From NCBI GenBank assembly GCA_002424495.1, contig DIKH01000415.1, positions 1 through 17,612 on the forward strand: a DNA stretch of 17,612 bases, in the 5' to 3' direction. Position 1 is the stretch's first letter, and every line of letters starts with the position of its first letter. This document shows positions 1 to 7,003 of the stretch, piece by piece. Both the position numbers and the translations under genes were made by a program. The notes beneath the pieces are model-generated. The model had not been told where the DNA came from. It saw only the letters and a list, made by a program, of their open reading frames with translations, and searched no databases. This stretch comes from Desulfobacteraceae bacterium UBA5623 (lineage in GTDB: Bacteria; Desulfobacterota; DSM-4660; Desulfatiglandales; Desulfatiglandaceae).

Positions 1-78
1 CTTCAAACTGGCGAAGTTGGGTTAGTGGACACACAGAAAAGCCTCAAGTAAATATAGAGGAAAGAGGAGGAAGTGTCC

Positions 79-375
79 ATGAAACAGTACCGGAAGAAAT
101 ATGATTCATCATTCAAATTGGAAGCGATCCGTCTGGCAACTGATGAAGGTCGCAATATCTCAGAAGTTGAACGCAATCTGGATATCAGCAAAGGAACATT
201 AGCCCGCTGGGTCAGAGAAAGCAAAGCAGATCCAGTAGAGGCATTTCCCGGTAAAGGCCATCTCAAAGCCAAGGATGAAGAGATCCGAAAGCTGAGATTG
301 GAATTAAAAAGAACTCAAGAGGAGAGAGACATAATAAAAAAAGCTCTGGCCTACTTTGCGGAGGATCAGAAATGA
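79..375 (+). CDS. IS3-family transposase OrfA (HTH protein)
   Basis: This 98-residue protein binds the IS ends and supplies the N-terminal part of the full transposase. Residues about 8-45 form the helix-turn-helix region (FKLEAIRLA, then ISKGTLARWV). Residues about 65-95 are a charged heptad-like segment (KDEEIRKLRLELK) typical of the OrfA leucine zipper. I chose the ATG at 79 because AGAGGAGG at 63-70 is a good ribosome binding site eight bases upstream; a GTG at 73 in the same frame is less well placed. The stop overlaps the OrfB start as ATGA, and an A7 run at 336-342 could move ribosomes into the OrfB frame to make an OrfAB fusion. Confidence 0.88.
   Translation: MKQYRKKYDSSFKLEAIRLATDEGRNISEVERNLDISKGTLARWVRESKADPVEAFPGKGHLKAKDEEIRKLRLELKRTQEERDIIKKALAYFAEDQK
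336..342 (+). other. Probable -1 frameshift site (A7)
   Basis: Seven A residues are read in the orfA frame as A AAA AAA, the X XXY YYZ layout of a -1 slippery site. After a -1 slip the orfB frame is open from 339 through its ATG at 372 with no stop, giving a continuous OrfAB protein. Many IS3-family elements make their active transposase this way; its use here is inferred. Confidence 0.6.
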
Positions 376-1235
376 AATATATATTCATATCTGACCATAG
401 GGAGATATTCAGAGTGGGCCTAATGTGCAAAGTTCTTGAAGTCTCCCGCAGTGGTTACTATGTGTGGATCAACCGTCCTGAATGTCTTAGAAAAAAGGAA
501 AATGATAGGCTGGCTGCCCAGATTAAAGTGATCCATGGTCAAAACCGCAAAATTTATGGTTCCCCTCGTATTCACAGAGAACTTAAAGACAAAGGCATCT
601 GTTGCAGCCGAAATAGGGTCGCCAGGATCATGAAAAAGGAAGGGATAAGAGCCATCGTCCCCAGGAAATTTAAAGCCACTACAGAGTCAAAACATAATTT
701 TCCTGTTGCACGCAACCTTCTAAAACAGGAATTTGATGTCAAAGAACCTAATAAAGTCTGGCTGGCTGATATAACCTATATTCCTACCCTCGAGGGATGG
801 CTATATCTGGCTGCTGTAATGGACCTTGGTTGTCGCCGCATTAAAGGCTGGGCCATGAGCAATAGGCTCACCAAGGAGCTTGCTCTGGATGCACTGAAGA
901 TGGCTGTCTCTAATAATCCAAAAACAAAGGGAATTATCCATCATTCAGACAGAGGCAGCCAGTATGCCAGTCTTGAGTACCAGAACTTTTTAGAAAACAA
1001 AGGATTAATATGTAGTATGAGCCGTAAGGGCAACTGCTGGGATAACGCTCCAATGGAGAGCTTCTTCCATACACTAAAAACTGAATGGGTATATGGCCTT
1101 AAATATAATACCCGCCAAGAGGCTAAGGCTAGCCTCTTTGAATACATTGAATTGTTTTATAATAGACAACGTCGTCATTCCGCTCTACTGTATATGAACC
1201 CTTGTCAATATGAGCTTTACAGAATGGCGGCTTAA
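372..1235 (+). CDS. IS3-family transposase OrfB (DDE integrase domain)
   Basis: This 287-residue protein is the catalytic part of the IS3 transposase, which cuts and joins DNA ends. An N-terminal HTH_21-like region contains the YGSPRIHREL motif common to the family. The retroviral-integrase-type core follows. Its catalytic triad is visible as D133 (WLADITYIP), D193 (HHSDRGSQY) and E229 (NAPMESFF), with 35 residues between the second Asp and the Glu, the classic DD(35)E spacing. The C-terminal YNRQRRHSALLYMNP block is also typical. The length is normal and the frame unbroken. It starts at an ATG overlapping the orfA stop, and is probably expressed mostly as a frameshift fusion. Confidence 0.93.
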   Translation: MKYIFISDHREIFRVGLMCKVLEVSRSGYYVWINRPECLRKKENDRLAAQIKVIHGQNRKIYGSPRIHRELKDKGICCSRNRVARIMKKEGIRAIVPRKFKATTESKHNFPVARNLLKQEFDVKEPNKVWLADITYIPTLEGWLYLAAVMDLGCRRIKGWAMSNRLTKELALDALKMAVSNNPKTKGIIHHSDRGSQYASLEYQNFLENKGLICSMSRKGNCWDNAPMESFFHTLKTEWVYGLKYNTRQEAKASLFEYIELFYNRQRRHSALLYMNPCQYELYRMAA

Positions 1236-1239
1236 CCCC

Positions 1240-1265
1240 GTGTCCACTTTTTCGGGGGAAGATCA
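1240..1265 (-). repeat. Right terminal inverted repeat of the IS
   Basis: Read inward on the minus strand this starts TGATCTTCCCCCG and ends GTGGACAC, starting with TG as IS3-family ends usually do. Only the inner nine bases (AGTGGACAC) are found inverted at 24-32 on the left side. Confidence 0.7.
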
Positions 1266-1334
1266 CTTGGGCTTTGAGATTTTTTTCGAGAAAGCATGTA
1301 AAGCTTTCCCTTACGCGCAGCCCTGCCCGCTGTG

Positions 1335-2675
1335 TTATAACTGTTCTTTTCTATTATCCAAGAGAACTCGCTTCTGTGCTCCGGAACTTAAGATAATTTC
1401 TTCAATGCATCTTATAGGTTCAATAAAAAGCCTTTTTTTGGAGGATTCAATCTGGGGAATTGTCATTATCTTTTCCATCGCAGCAGCACAAATTTCATTG
1501 CTGTTTGAGTTAACTCTAAGGCTCAGGGTAATTGTAAGACAGTCTTTATCCCCGCGGGTTGCAAGCTCGGTTTTATAATCCATCACACCAGGCAGCGCAA
1601 AAAGTTTTTCATCCAGAAGCTGAATGATAAACGGCTCACCCGAGACCAGATAAACTGTGCTGTTCATACGGAAGAAAATTTTATCCAATCTTTTTAAAAC
1701 CGTGCCACAAGGACAGGGTTTTGTAAGAAACCTGGATATATCGCCTGTGCGATAACGGATCAGGGGCATCCCTACACGATTCAGAGTTGTTATAACTACT
1801 TCTCCCGCCTCACCATCAGGTAACACTTGTCCGGTTTTCGGATCTATAATTTCGATGAAGATATCGGCTTCGCGCATATGATGACCGCAGCGAACTCCAC
1901 ATTCCACTCCCCCTCCCCAGCCCATCTCAGTCATACCGTAATGGCTGTAAACCTCACAGTTGAAATCACTCTCCAGCACCCTGGAAATGATTTTAGGAAC
2001 ATAGTCGGTGGTCAAAAGTACTTTCGTAATCCTGCCTTTTAGGTGTTTGCGACCATTGCCGGATTGAAATAGTGCAAAAATTTGAACCGGCGCTCCTACA
2101 ATGCACGTTATGTTATGTTTTAAAACAGCATCTACAGTTTTATCAGGAGATATGACAAAACCGTGAATAACGCTTTCTACATTCATGCGCAACAATGCCC
2201 GTGAAAGAAGATCCCCGACACTATTGGGCCTGTCACCGGGTAAAAGGATCATAACCCTGTCTCCGGCCTTAACCAGAGTTGACATGCCGTGATGAAAAAA
2301 ATCCAGGGTATGATCGAGGTCTTCCTTTGTGAAAAAAATCCGTTTTGCAGGACCTGTAGTGGCAGAGCTGTGCAGTGTAACACAGCGCTCAACAGCGCTT
2401 TGTGAGACACACAGAAATTGCAGCGGATGATTTTTTAGATCGTCGGAAACAGTAAACGGGAGCATTGATAAGTTTTTAAGAGCTATTACAGGATCGCTTC
2501 CAAACCCTGCCAGAAGATTTTTATAGAAAGGACTTTTTGAGCGGGCATAAGAAATGGTCTCCCGGATTTTCTCAAGTTGAAAGGCCTCAATAGCTGATCT
2601 GGTCAGGTGCGGCATGCCTCCATTTGATGATATCTTATTTAAGATCCAGTCTTCCAAGGGAGTTTTGGAAATCAT
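1335..2675 (-). CDS. PaaK-like AMP-forming CoA ligase (DVU_1553-type)
   Basis: This 446-residue protein is an adenylate-forming enzyme of the phenylacetate-CoA ligase branch, expected to activate a carboxylate with ATP, probably for thioester formation. Visible motifs are the phosphate-binding loop SSATTGPAKR (103-112), YSHYGMTEMG (243-252), YRTGD (308-312) and the PaaK-like CPCGTVLKRLD block just after it. The loop has Ala where most members have Gly (SSGTTG). The N-terminal LEDWI...SPFYKNLLAG stretch resembles the family I know as DVU_1553. I chose the ATG at 2675 because it overlaps the stop of the radical SAM gene as TAATG with GGGGA upstream; an in-frame ATG at 2729 would add 18 residues. 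It is the last gene of the operon before the IS. The substrate is unknown. Confidence 0.82.
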   Translation of the reverse strand: MISKTPLEDWILNKISSNGGMPHLTRSAIEAFQLEKIRETISYARSKSPFYKNLLAGFGSDPVIALKNLSMLPFTVSDDLKNHPLQFLCVSQSAVERCVTLHSSATTGPAKRIFFTKEDLDHTLDFFHHGMSTLVKAGDRVMILLPGDRPNSVGDLLSRALLRMNVESVIHGFVISPDKTVDAVLKHNITCIVGAPVQIFALFQSGNGRKHLKGRITKVLLTTDYVPKIISRVLESDFNCEVYSHYGMTEMGWGGGVECGVRCGHHMREADIFIEIIDPKTGQVLPDGEAGEVVITTLNRVGMPLIRYRTGDISRFLTKPCPCGTVLKRLDKIFFRMNSTVYLVSGEPFIIQLLDEKLFALPGVMDYKTELATRGDKDCLTITLSLRVNSNSNEICAAAMEKIMTIPQIESSKKRLFIEPIRCIEEIILSSGAQKRVLLDNRKEQL

Positions 2676-4057
2676 TATTGTCCCCGGTAAATGGGTTTGT
2701 TTTGTATGTCCGTAAGATTGTAAGCGCAAAAAGGTATCAGGCGACCGTCATTTGAGACAATATGGATACAGCAGTCCCTGAGACGATCCAAATCCAGATT
2801 CCAGATATCCTGAAAGGCCATGCCTGAAATGGAAAAAGATCGGCTACGGACAAAATCCAGAAAACCATCCAAGTCCATACCGCTTATCGAGTTTGTAGTC
2901 CCTTGCCCTGCTATCGCTGACCCCTGAACCTTCGGCGCAGACCATTGTCCGGCTACCGAAAAGATGGTCTGCCTTGCGCCTATATCGGCTCTAACGGGCT
3001 TATTGCAGCAGGAGTTTGTTTCGGACACAATCGGCATTAAGCCTCCGCCCGGCATCACAAGAAACTTGCCGCTAAATGAACAAAGGGCGTTTTCGCATCC
3101 CGGAGGATGAAAATCGGAGGCTGCTACCATCCCATTGCTTTGAATTTCAAGGGCTGTTATTATCTCAGGAATCGTAATGCGGTTATGATTTTCCACACTT
3201 TCCGGGTGTCGCCCAAAATAACTGACCGGCTGAAAATGAATGCCCCTTACCGCAGGATATTCTTTTAAGCCTAATTCAAGAATAGATCCGATTTCATGAG
3301 CGTTTATCCCGGGCACGATCATGGGAACCAATACAACGCCGATACCGGCCCTTGCACATTGCTCTATGGCAAGCCTTTTTTTGTCAAGCAATGCTTGTCC
3401 TCTCAAGGCCTTGTATACTTCATCGCTGACCCCGTCAAACTGCAAAAAGACTGATGAAAGCCCGGATTCTTTAAGGCTTGCCGCATAGTCTTTCTCATTT
3501 GCCAGGCGCAGGCCGTTTGTATTCAACTGAATAAACCCGAATCCTGCCTGCCTTCCTGTTCCAATGACTTGGGGCAGATCATCTCTTAATGTCGGCTCAC
3601 CACCTGAAAGCTGTATATTGCATGACGGAGCAGCTTCTCTGACCCGCTTAAACATAAATTCAATCTTATTGATATCCGGGTCAGGATCATCTAAATTTTG
3701 TGAAGAAGCAAAACAGTATCTGCAATGAAGATTACAGCGTTTTGTGAGTTCAATAAGGGCTGTGCAGGTAATCTGCCTATGGGAGGCGCACAAACCACAG
3801 TCAAAAGGGCATCCTTTTGTGATTTCGGTGTAGCACACAGGGGGTTGTATGGGTATCTTCGGCCTCGTCCATGTCTCAAAATGCGGATCTTTACGCCAGA
3901 TTACAGTAGAAAAAGGCCCGTGGGATTCACAGTGTTTTTCAAGATACACATCTAAGCCATCCGTAACCCGGAATGCAGGGATTTTTTTAAGACATACCGG
4001 GCAGAGACTTTCAGTTTGCGATAACACCCTGCGCTCTGAGGATGAATCAGCCTTCAT
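2675..4057 (-). CDS. Radical SAM protein of the aldehyde oxidoreductase operon
   Basis: This protein of about 460 residues is a radical SAM enzyme. The canonical CX3CX2C motif is C108-C112-C115 (RCNLHCRYC), followed by the SAM-binding LSGGEP segment. The N-terminus is unusually cysteine-rich: a CPVC pair at 19/22, C43, C75 and a second CX3CX2C at C83-C87-C90 (GCPFDCGLC). A C-terminal region adds GCENALC, SCCNKP and PFCAYN. This pattern recalls the MJ0619/tetraether-synthase-like radical SAM group and a family I recall as TrsS. Extra cysteines suggest auxiliary clusters. The ATG at 4057 (GGAAACA upstream, 11-nt overlap with the preceding gene) fits better than the ATG at 4111, which would overlap it by 65 nt and has no ribosome binding site. 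The reaction and target are unknown. Confidence 0.82.
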   Translation of the reverse strand: MKADSSSERRVLSQTESLCPVCLKKIPAFRVTDGLDVYLEKHCESHGPFSTVIWRKDPHFETWTRPKIPIQPPVCYTEITKGCPFDCGLCASHRQITCTALIELTKRCNLHCRYCFASSQNLDDPDPDINKIEFMFKRVREAAPSCNIQLSGGEPTLRDDLPQVIGTGRQAGFGFIQLNTNGLRLANEKDYAASLKESGLSSVFLQFDGVSDEVYKALRGQALLDKKRLAIEQCARAGIGVVLVPMIVPGINAHEIGSILELGLKEYPAVRGIHFQPVSYFGRHPESVENHNRITIPEIITALEIQSNGMVAASDFHPPGCENALCSFSGKFLVMPGGGLMPIVSETNSCCNKPVRADIGARQTIFSVAGQWSAPKVQGSAIAGQGTTNSISGMDLDGFLDFVRSRSFSISGMAFQDIWNLDLDRLRDCCIHIVSNDGRLIPFCAYNLTDIQNKPIYRGQ

Positions 4058-4508
4058 TGTTTCCGGCATCAAACGGATCAAAACCGTTTTGGACAAGAAT
4101 TTCCAAAACATGATTATAGGTGTCTATGAGAAGCTGCCTGCACAAATCAGGGTCCGGGACATTTGATTCTTCTCCTATTATATCCCTGCATGAAATCCCG
4201 TTATAAGAGACACAAGCAGTTTTCTCAAACCATTCGCTCAACTCAGAGTACATCAACGGCAGTTTTTCATTTTCTTTTTCGTTATCGTCTCCTTTTCCCG
4301 CGTACAAGGCAAGCATACAGGCTGCACCGGTAAAAACTCCGCAGGTATTGCCGCCGCCCGCTGCTCCCATACAAAGGCCTGACATTGCCCGAACAAGGTC
4401 CTTGTTCGTCTTACCCATGGCTTCCAATGCGAGGATAATCAATGCCTGACTGCAACAATAACCGCGTCCGGCCAACTGCAATAATCTGAATTCTAATTCG
4501 TCCATCAT
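4047..4508 (-). CDS. C-GCAxxG-C-C family redox protein
   Basis: This 153-residue protein matches the C_GCAxxG_C_C family, small cysteine-rich proteins thought to be redox-active and often found with iron-sulfur or molybdenum enzymes. Visible are GYCCSQA (16-22), SGLCMGAAGGGNTCG (43-57) with C46 and C56, TGAAC (60-64), and further cysteines in the C-terminal half. It has no signal peptide and should be cytoplasmic. Its start overlaps the stop of the preceding CXXC protein as ATGA; a second ATG follows at once and could also be used. In Desulfovibrio I recall a counterpart (DVU_1555) in the same operon position. The partner and reaction are unknown. Confidence 0.82.
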   Translation of the reverse strand: MMDELEFRLLQLAGRGYCCSQALIILALEAMGKTNKDLVRAMSGLCMGAAGGGNTCGVFTGAACMLALYAGKGDDNEKENEKLPLMYSELSEWFEKTACVSYNGISCRDIIGEESNVPDPDLCRQLLIDTYNHVLEILVQNGFDPFDAGNNEG

Positions 4509-4717
4509 TTATCTTCAAGAAGCTGCTCTACTTCTGCTATCTTCCCGAGAGCGAGTTCTTCGGAAACAAGCACAAAGCCGCATTGAGGACATACAGGAAG
4601 CTGGGCATTGATTGTATTGCCCATATAAGTTAAGGTTGCGGGACCTACAGATAAAAACATATCGCATTTGTGGCATTTCCATCTCAAATCTTCGGGATTG
4701 GCATAACTGTTTTTCAT
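4505..4717 (-). CDS. Small CXXC-CXXC redox or zinc-ribbon protein (DVU_1557-type)
   Basis: This 70-residue protein has two CXXC pairs, C15/C18 (KCHKC) and C43/C46 (CPQC), spaced as in a zinc ribbon or rubredoxin-like fold, then a short helical tail (IAEVEQLLEDK). It could carry a single metal or pass electrons between the larger operon proteins. GGAAGGAAG precedes the ATG by three bases, and the ATG overlaps the stop of the dicluster gene (ATGA), so translation is probably coupled. The position matches the family I recall as DVU_1557 redox protein. Whether it binds iron or zinc cannot be told from the sequence. Confidence 0.75.
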   Translation of the reverse strand: MKNSYANPEDLRWKCHKCDMFLSVGPATLTYMGNTINAQLPVCPQCGFVLVSEELALGKIAEVEQLLEDK

Positions 4718-6990
4718 TGTACTTCCTTCCCGGAAACTGACATACGGTGGCTGTATGCATTATATATAGTAAAACCGTCATCAGAGGGAATGTATTCCAC
4801 CCAGAATGTGGTATTATACAATTTCAATGAGGCCTTGAAATGACCTGAATCGGGGTTATAGAGTTTCCGCCCGCTGGTTTCGGCCTGATGGATAACTTCT
4901 TCTAAATCCGTTACAAGTATTCTGCGATTCTCCAGAACCTGCCATGCTTCGGAAGAGATATTTAAAACAGGTCCGGCATGATCTATTCTCTCTCCGCTTT
5001 CTGTTGCCCACAGCTCATTGAGTAAATCGTTTTTCAGGCGCAAACGGTTTTCCTGCCGCTGTGACCAGCCTGGTCTTTTGCGGGCAGCCGGATCAGTTTC
5101 GCCGTCCTCGAGAAAGATCAGATCCAATATATGAACCGTGCGCTTTCCTGCTCCGGCAAGATTATCCCGGCAAACAGAGCAATAGGTCACATAATCTGCT
5201 GAACTCCGGCCTGCCAGGCGATTAATAACGGTTTTTGCCAGATCAGGATTGGCATTTTGCATCAGGCCGCCGAAACCGCAACACTCCGCATATTCACTTT
5301 TTGCCGTAAGCTCCGAAAAAGGCTGCCCCATTTTTTGCAATAAATTACGAACATTGGTTTGCAGGTGAGATTCATATCGTGTAGTGCACGGATCATGCAG
5401 TGCAAGGGGCACAGCATCTTTTAAACCGGTAAAATCATGAGGCAGACCTGTTTCATCCAGTATGCTCCACAGTGATATTATGGGAGCTTCCTGAAGATAT
5501 GTCTTAAATATATTATAGCAGGTTGAACATGCTAAAATAATCCGCGGCCTGCCAAGATCCTCCCACTTTCTTTGCCACATTGAAAACTGCCTTTCAAAAA
5601 GCTCTTCTTCTCCGGCCCAGAAAGCCGGGGCGCTGCAACATCCAAGCATCAGGCCCACACCGCCGGTTAAGGTCTCTCTTAAGTGGGCATAAACGCTTTT
5701 TACTTTTGCAGGCGATGAGGCGCAGAGCTGGCACCCTGGGAAAAAGATATATGCGCTCGATTCATGCCTTGGTTCATGCAGGGCCATTGCAAACTGGTCG
5801 CTGTTACTAAACTGCATATCAAGAAGAGCAAATTCATGGGCCGATGCAGGCATCTTGCCCTTTTTAACCATATCTCTACGCGCCTTAAGGCACAGTGTCT
5901 GCATTGCAAAATTCTCCGGGCAGACAGCCTCACACAAACCGCAAAGGCTGCATGAATTGATCAGCTTATTGGCCGGACGCCGGCCCGCGACAATGTTTGC
6001 GTTGTTATAGATCTCCCTGGCATATTTACGGGGATAAGAACCGAACTTCTCAAGATAGGAACAAGCCTTGACGCATTCAAGGCACTCGCAGTGTAAACAT
6101 CGGCCTGCTTCCTTTATCGCCTCTTGGGGTGTATAGCCCGATGTCTGATTAAGAGATTTTACTGCGGGAACATAGGGAATATCATCAATATTGGTATAAA
6201 GGCGGGTTGAAAAAGGACCCTCTTTTTCCCTACCTGAGGTCTGTGATACCTTCTGCAAAAAGCGATCCATGGAGGTTGCCGCCCATCGGCCTTCGGCAGC
6301 CTGCCATACAGGCGACTTGGGGTCGTATTGAGAAAAACCTCTGGAAAAAATACCTTTAAGCTCTGTCAGCCGGAAAGGCAAATCCCTGTCATCCGGCCCC
6401 AGATATATGGCATCAAAGCGACCCGCAAGATTTTCAAGAAAATTTTCATCGCCTATGGGAGAACTCAATTCCGCCGCCACTCCCAATGAAAAAAGAATAT
6501 CCAGCTCCTTTCTCACCACATCGTGCGGTAAAATTTCTTCAGGCATCGAAAGCAGATTATCTCCAAGTTGACTGTCTGAGTCAAATACTGTGACCTTATA
6601 GCCCTTGCGAGCCAAGTCCCAGGCTGCCGTAAGGCCGCTTAACCTGCTTCCCACAATTGCAATAGTCTTGTCTTTTTTGGGCAGGGGATAAATTCGCTGC
6701 TTCGGCGCCTGTGTCTTAACGCAGGCGCGCTCCAGCATCCCGATCTCAATCGCCTGCCCGGCCTCTTTGCGTTTGCAGCGCTCTTTACACGGAGCATCGC
6801 AGATCCGTCCTAAGATACCGGGAAAAGGCATGGCCTTTCTTAGAACCTTCCATGCCTCTTCCCATTTTTCCTGCGACACATTTGCTGCAAAGGTACGGAC
6901 ATCAACATGAATCGGGCAAGCGGCCGTACATTCAGGCGGTTCTTCCTGGATACACCTGCTTTCAAGAAGCCGCAGTTCGTTTTGATCCAT
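4714..6990 (-). CDS. Dicluster-binding FAD/NAD-like and HdrD-like redox protein
   Basis: This 758-residue multidomain protein probably moves electrons from the aldehyde oxidoreductase to a deeper carrier. Domains in order: a GltD-type N-terminal cluster region with C13, C21, C25 and C64/C68/C72 (CDAPCKERC); a shortened dinucleotide-binding fold at about 110-200 with a weak glycine motif (GSRLSG, 114-119); a 4Fe-4S ferredoxin pair near 297 (CLHCECLEC) and 345 (CSLCGLCEAVCP); and two CCG domains as in heterodisulfide reductase subunit D, near 417-450 (PGCQLC, GCCSAP) and 532-568 (HDPCTTRYE, ECCGFGG). A C-terminal domain of about 95 residues is unrecognised. It follows the oxidoreductase gene by 13 bp, with no clear ribosome binding site. 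It resembles a protein family annotated as pyridine nucleotide-disulfide oxidoreductase/dicluster-binding protein. Confidence 0.85.
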   Translation of the reverse strand: MDQNELRLLESRCIQEEPPECTAACPIHVDVRTFAANVSQEKWEEAWKVLRKAMPFPGILGRICDAPCKERCKRKEAGQAIEIGMLERACVKTQAPKQRIYPLPKKDKTIAIVGSRLSGLTAAWDLARKGYKVTVFDSDSQLGDNLLSMPEEILPHDVVRKELDILFSLGVAAELSSPIGDENFLENLAGRFDAIYLGPDDRDLPFRLTELKGIFSRGFSQYDPKSPVWQAAEGRWAATSMDRFLQKVSQTSGREKEGPFSTRLYTNIDDIPYVPAVKSLNQTSGYTPQEAIKEAGRCLHCECLECVKACSYLEKFGSYPRKYAREIYNNANIVAGRRPANKLINSCSLCGLCEAVCPENFAMQTLCLKARRDMVKKGKMPASAHEFALLDMQFSNSDQFAMALHEPRHESSAYIFFPGCQLCASSPAKVKSVYAHLRETLTGGVGLMLGCCSAPAFWAGEEELFERQFSMWQRKWEDLGRPRIILACSTCYNIFKTYLQEAPIISLWSILDETGLPHDFTGLKDAVPLALHDPCTTRYESHLQTNVRNLLQKMGQPFSELTAKSEYAECCGFGGLMQNANPDLAKTVINRLAGRSSADYVTYCSVCRDNLAGAGKRTVHILDLIFLEDGETDPAARKRPGWSQRQENRLRLKNDLLNELWATESGERIDHAGPVLNISSEAWQVLENRRILVTDLEEVIHQAETSGRKLYNPDSGHFKASLKLYNTTFWVEYIPSDDGFTIYNAYSHRMSVSGKEVQ

Positions 6991-7003
6991 AATCAGGCTT
7001 TTT

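Larger units (their letters stand above)
24..1265 (+). mobile_element. IS3-family insertion sequence
   Basis: The element holds the two overlapping transposase frames of the IS3 family, orfA (79-375) and orfB (372-1235). The right end is clear: read inward from 1265 it begins TGATCTTCCCCCG and ends in AGTGGACAC (1240-1265). The same AGTGGACAC, inward-facing, is at 24-32 on the left, but the outer 17 bases of the right end have no match on the left. The true left border may therefore lie anywhere between position 1 and 24, or the left end may be eroded. I saw no convincing target-site duplication. Both reading frames are intact, so the transposase could still be active. The element lies about 70 bp beyond the stop of the ligase gene that closes the aldehyde oxidoreductase operon. 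Confidence 0.85.

Noticed and set aside
15..1271. TTGGG on both sides of the IS as a target duplication
   Set aside because: The left copy (17-21) sits inside what should be the terminal repeat if the right end (1265) is correct, and the right copy is one base away from that end. The match is probably chance.
1290..1308. Hairpin GAAAGC/GCTTTC between the IS and the ligase gene as a terminator
   Set aside because: The stem has six pairs, but no T-run follows on either strand in the direction of transcription; the run of T lies on the wrong side.
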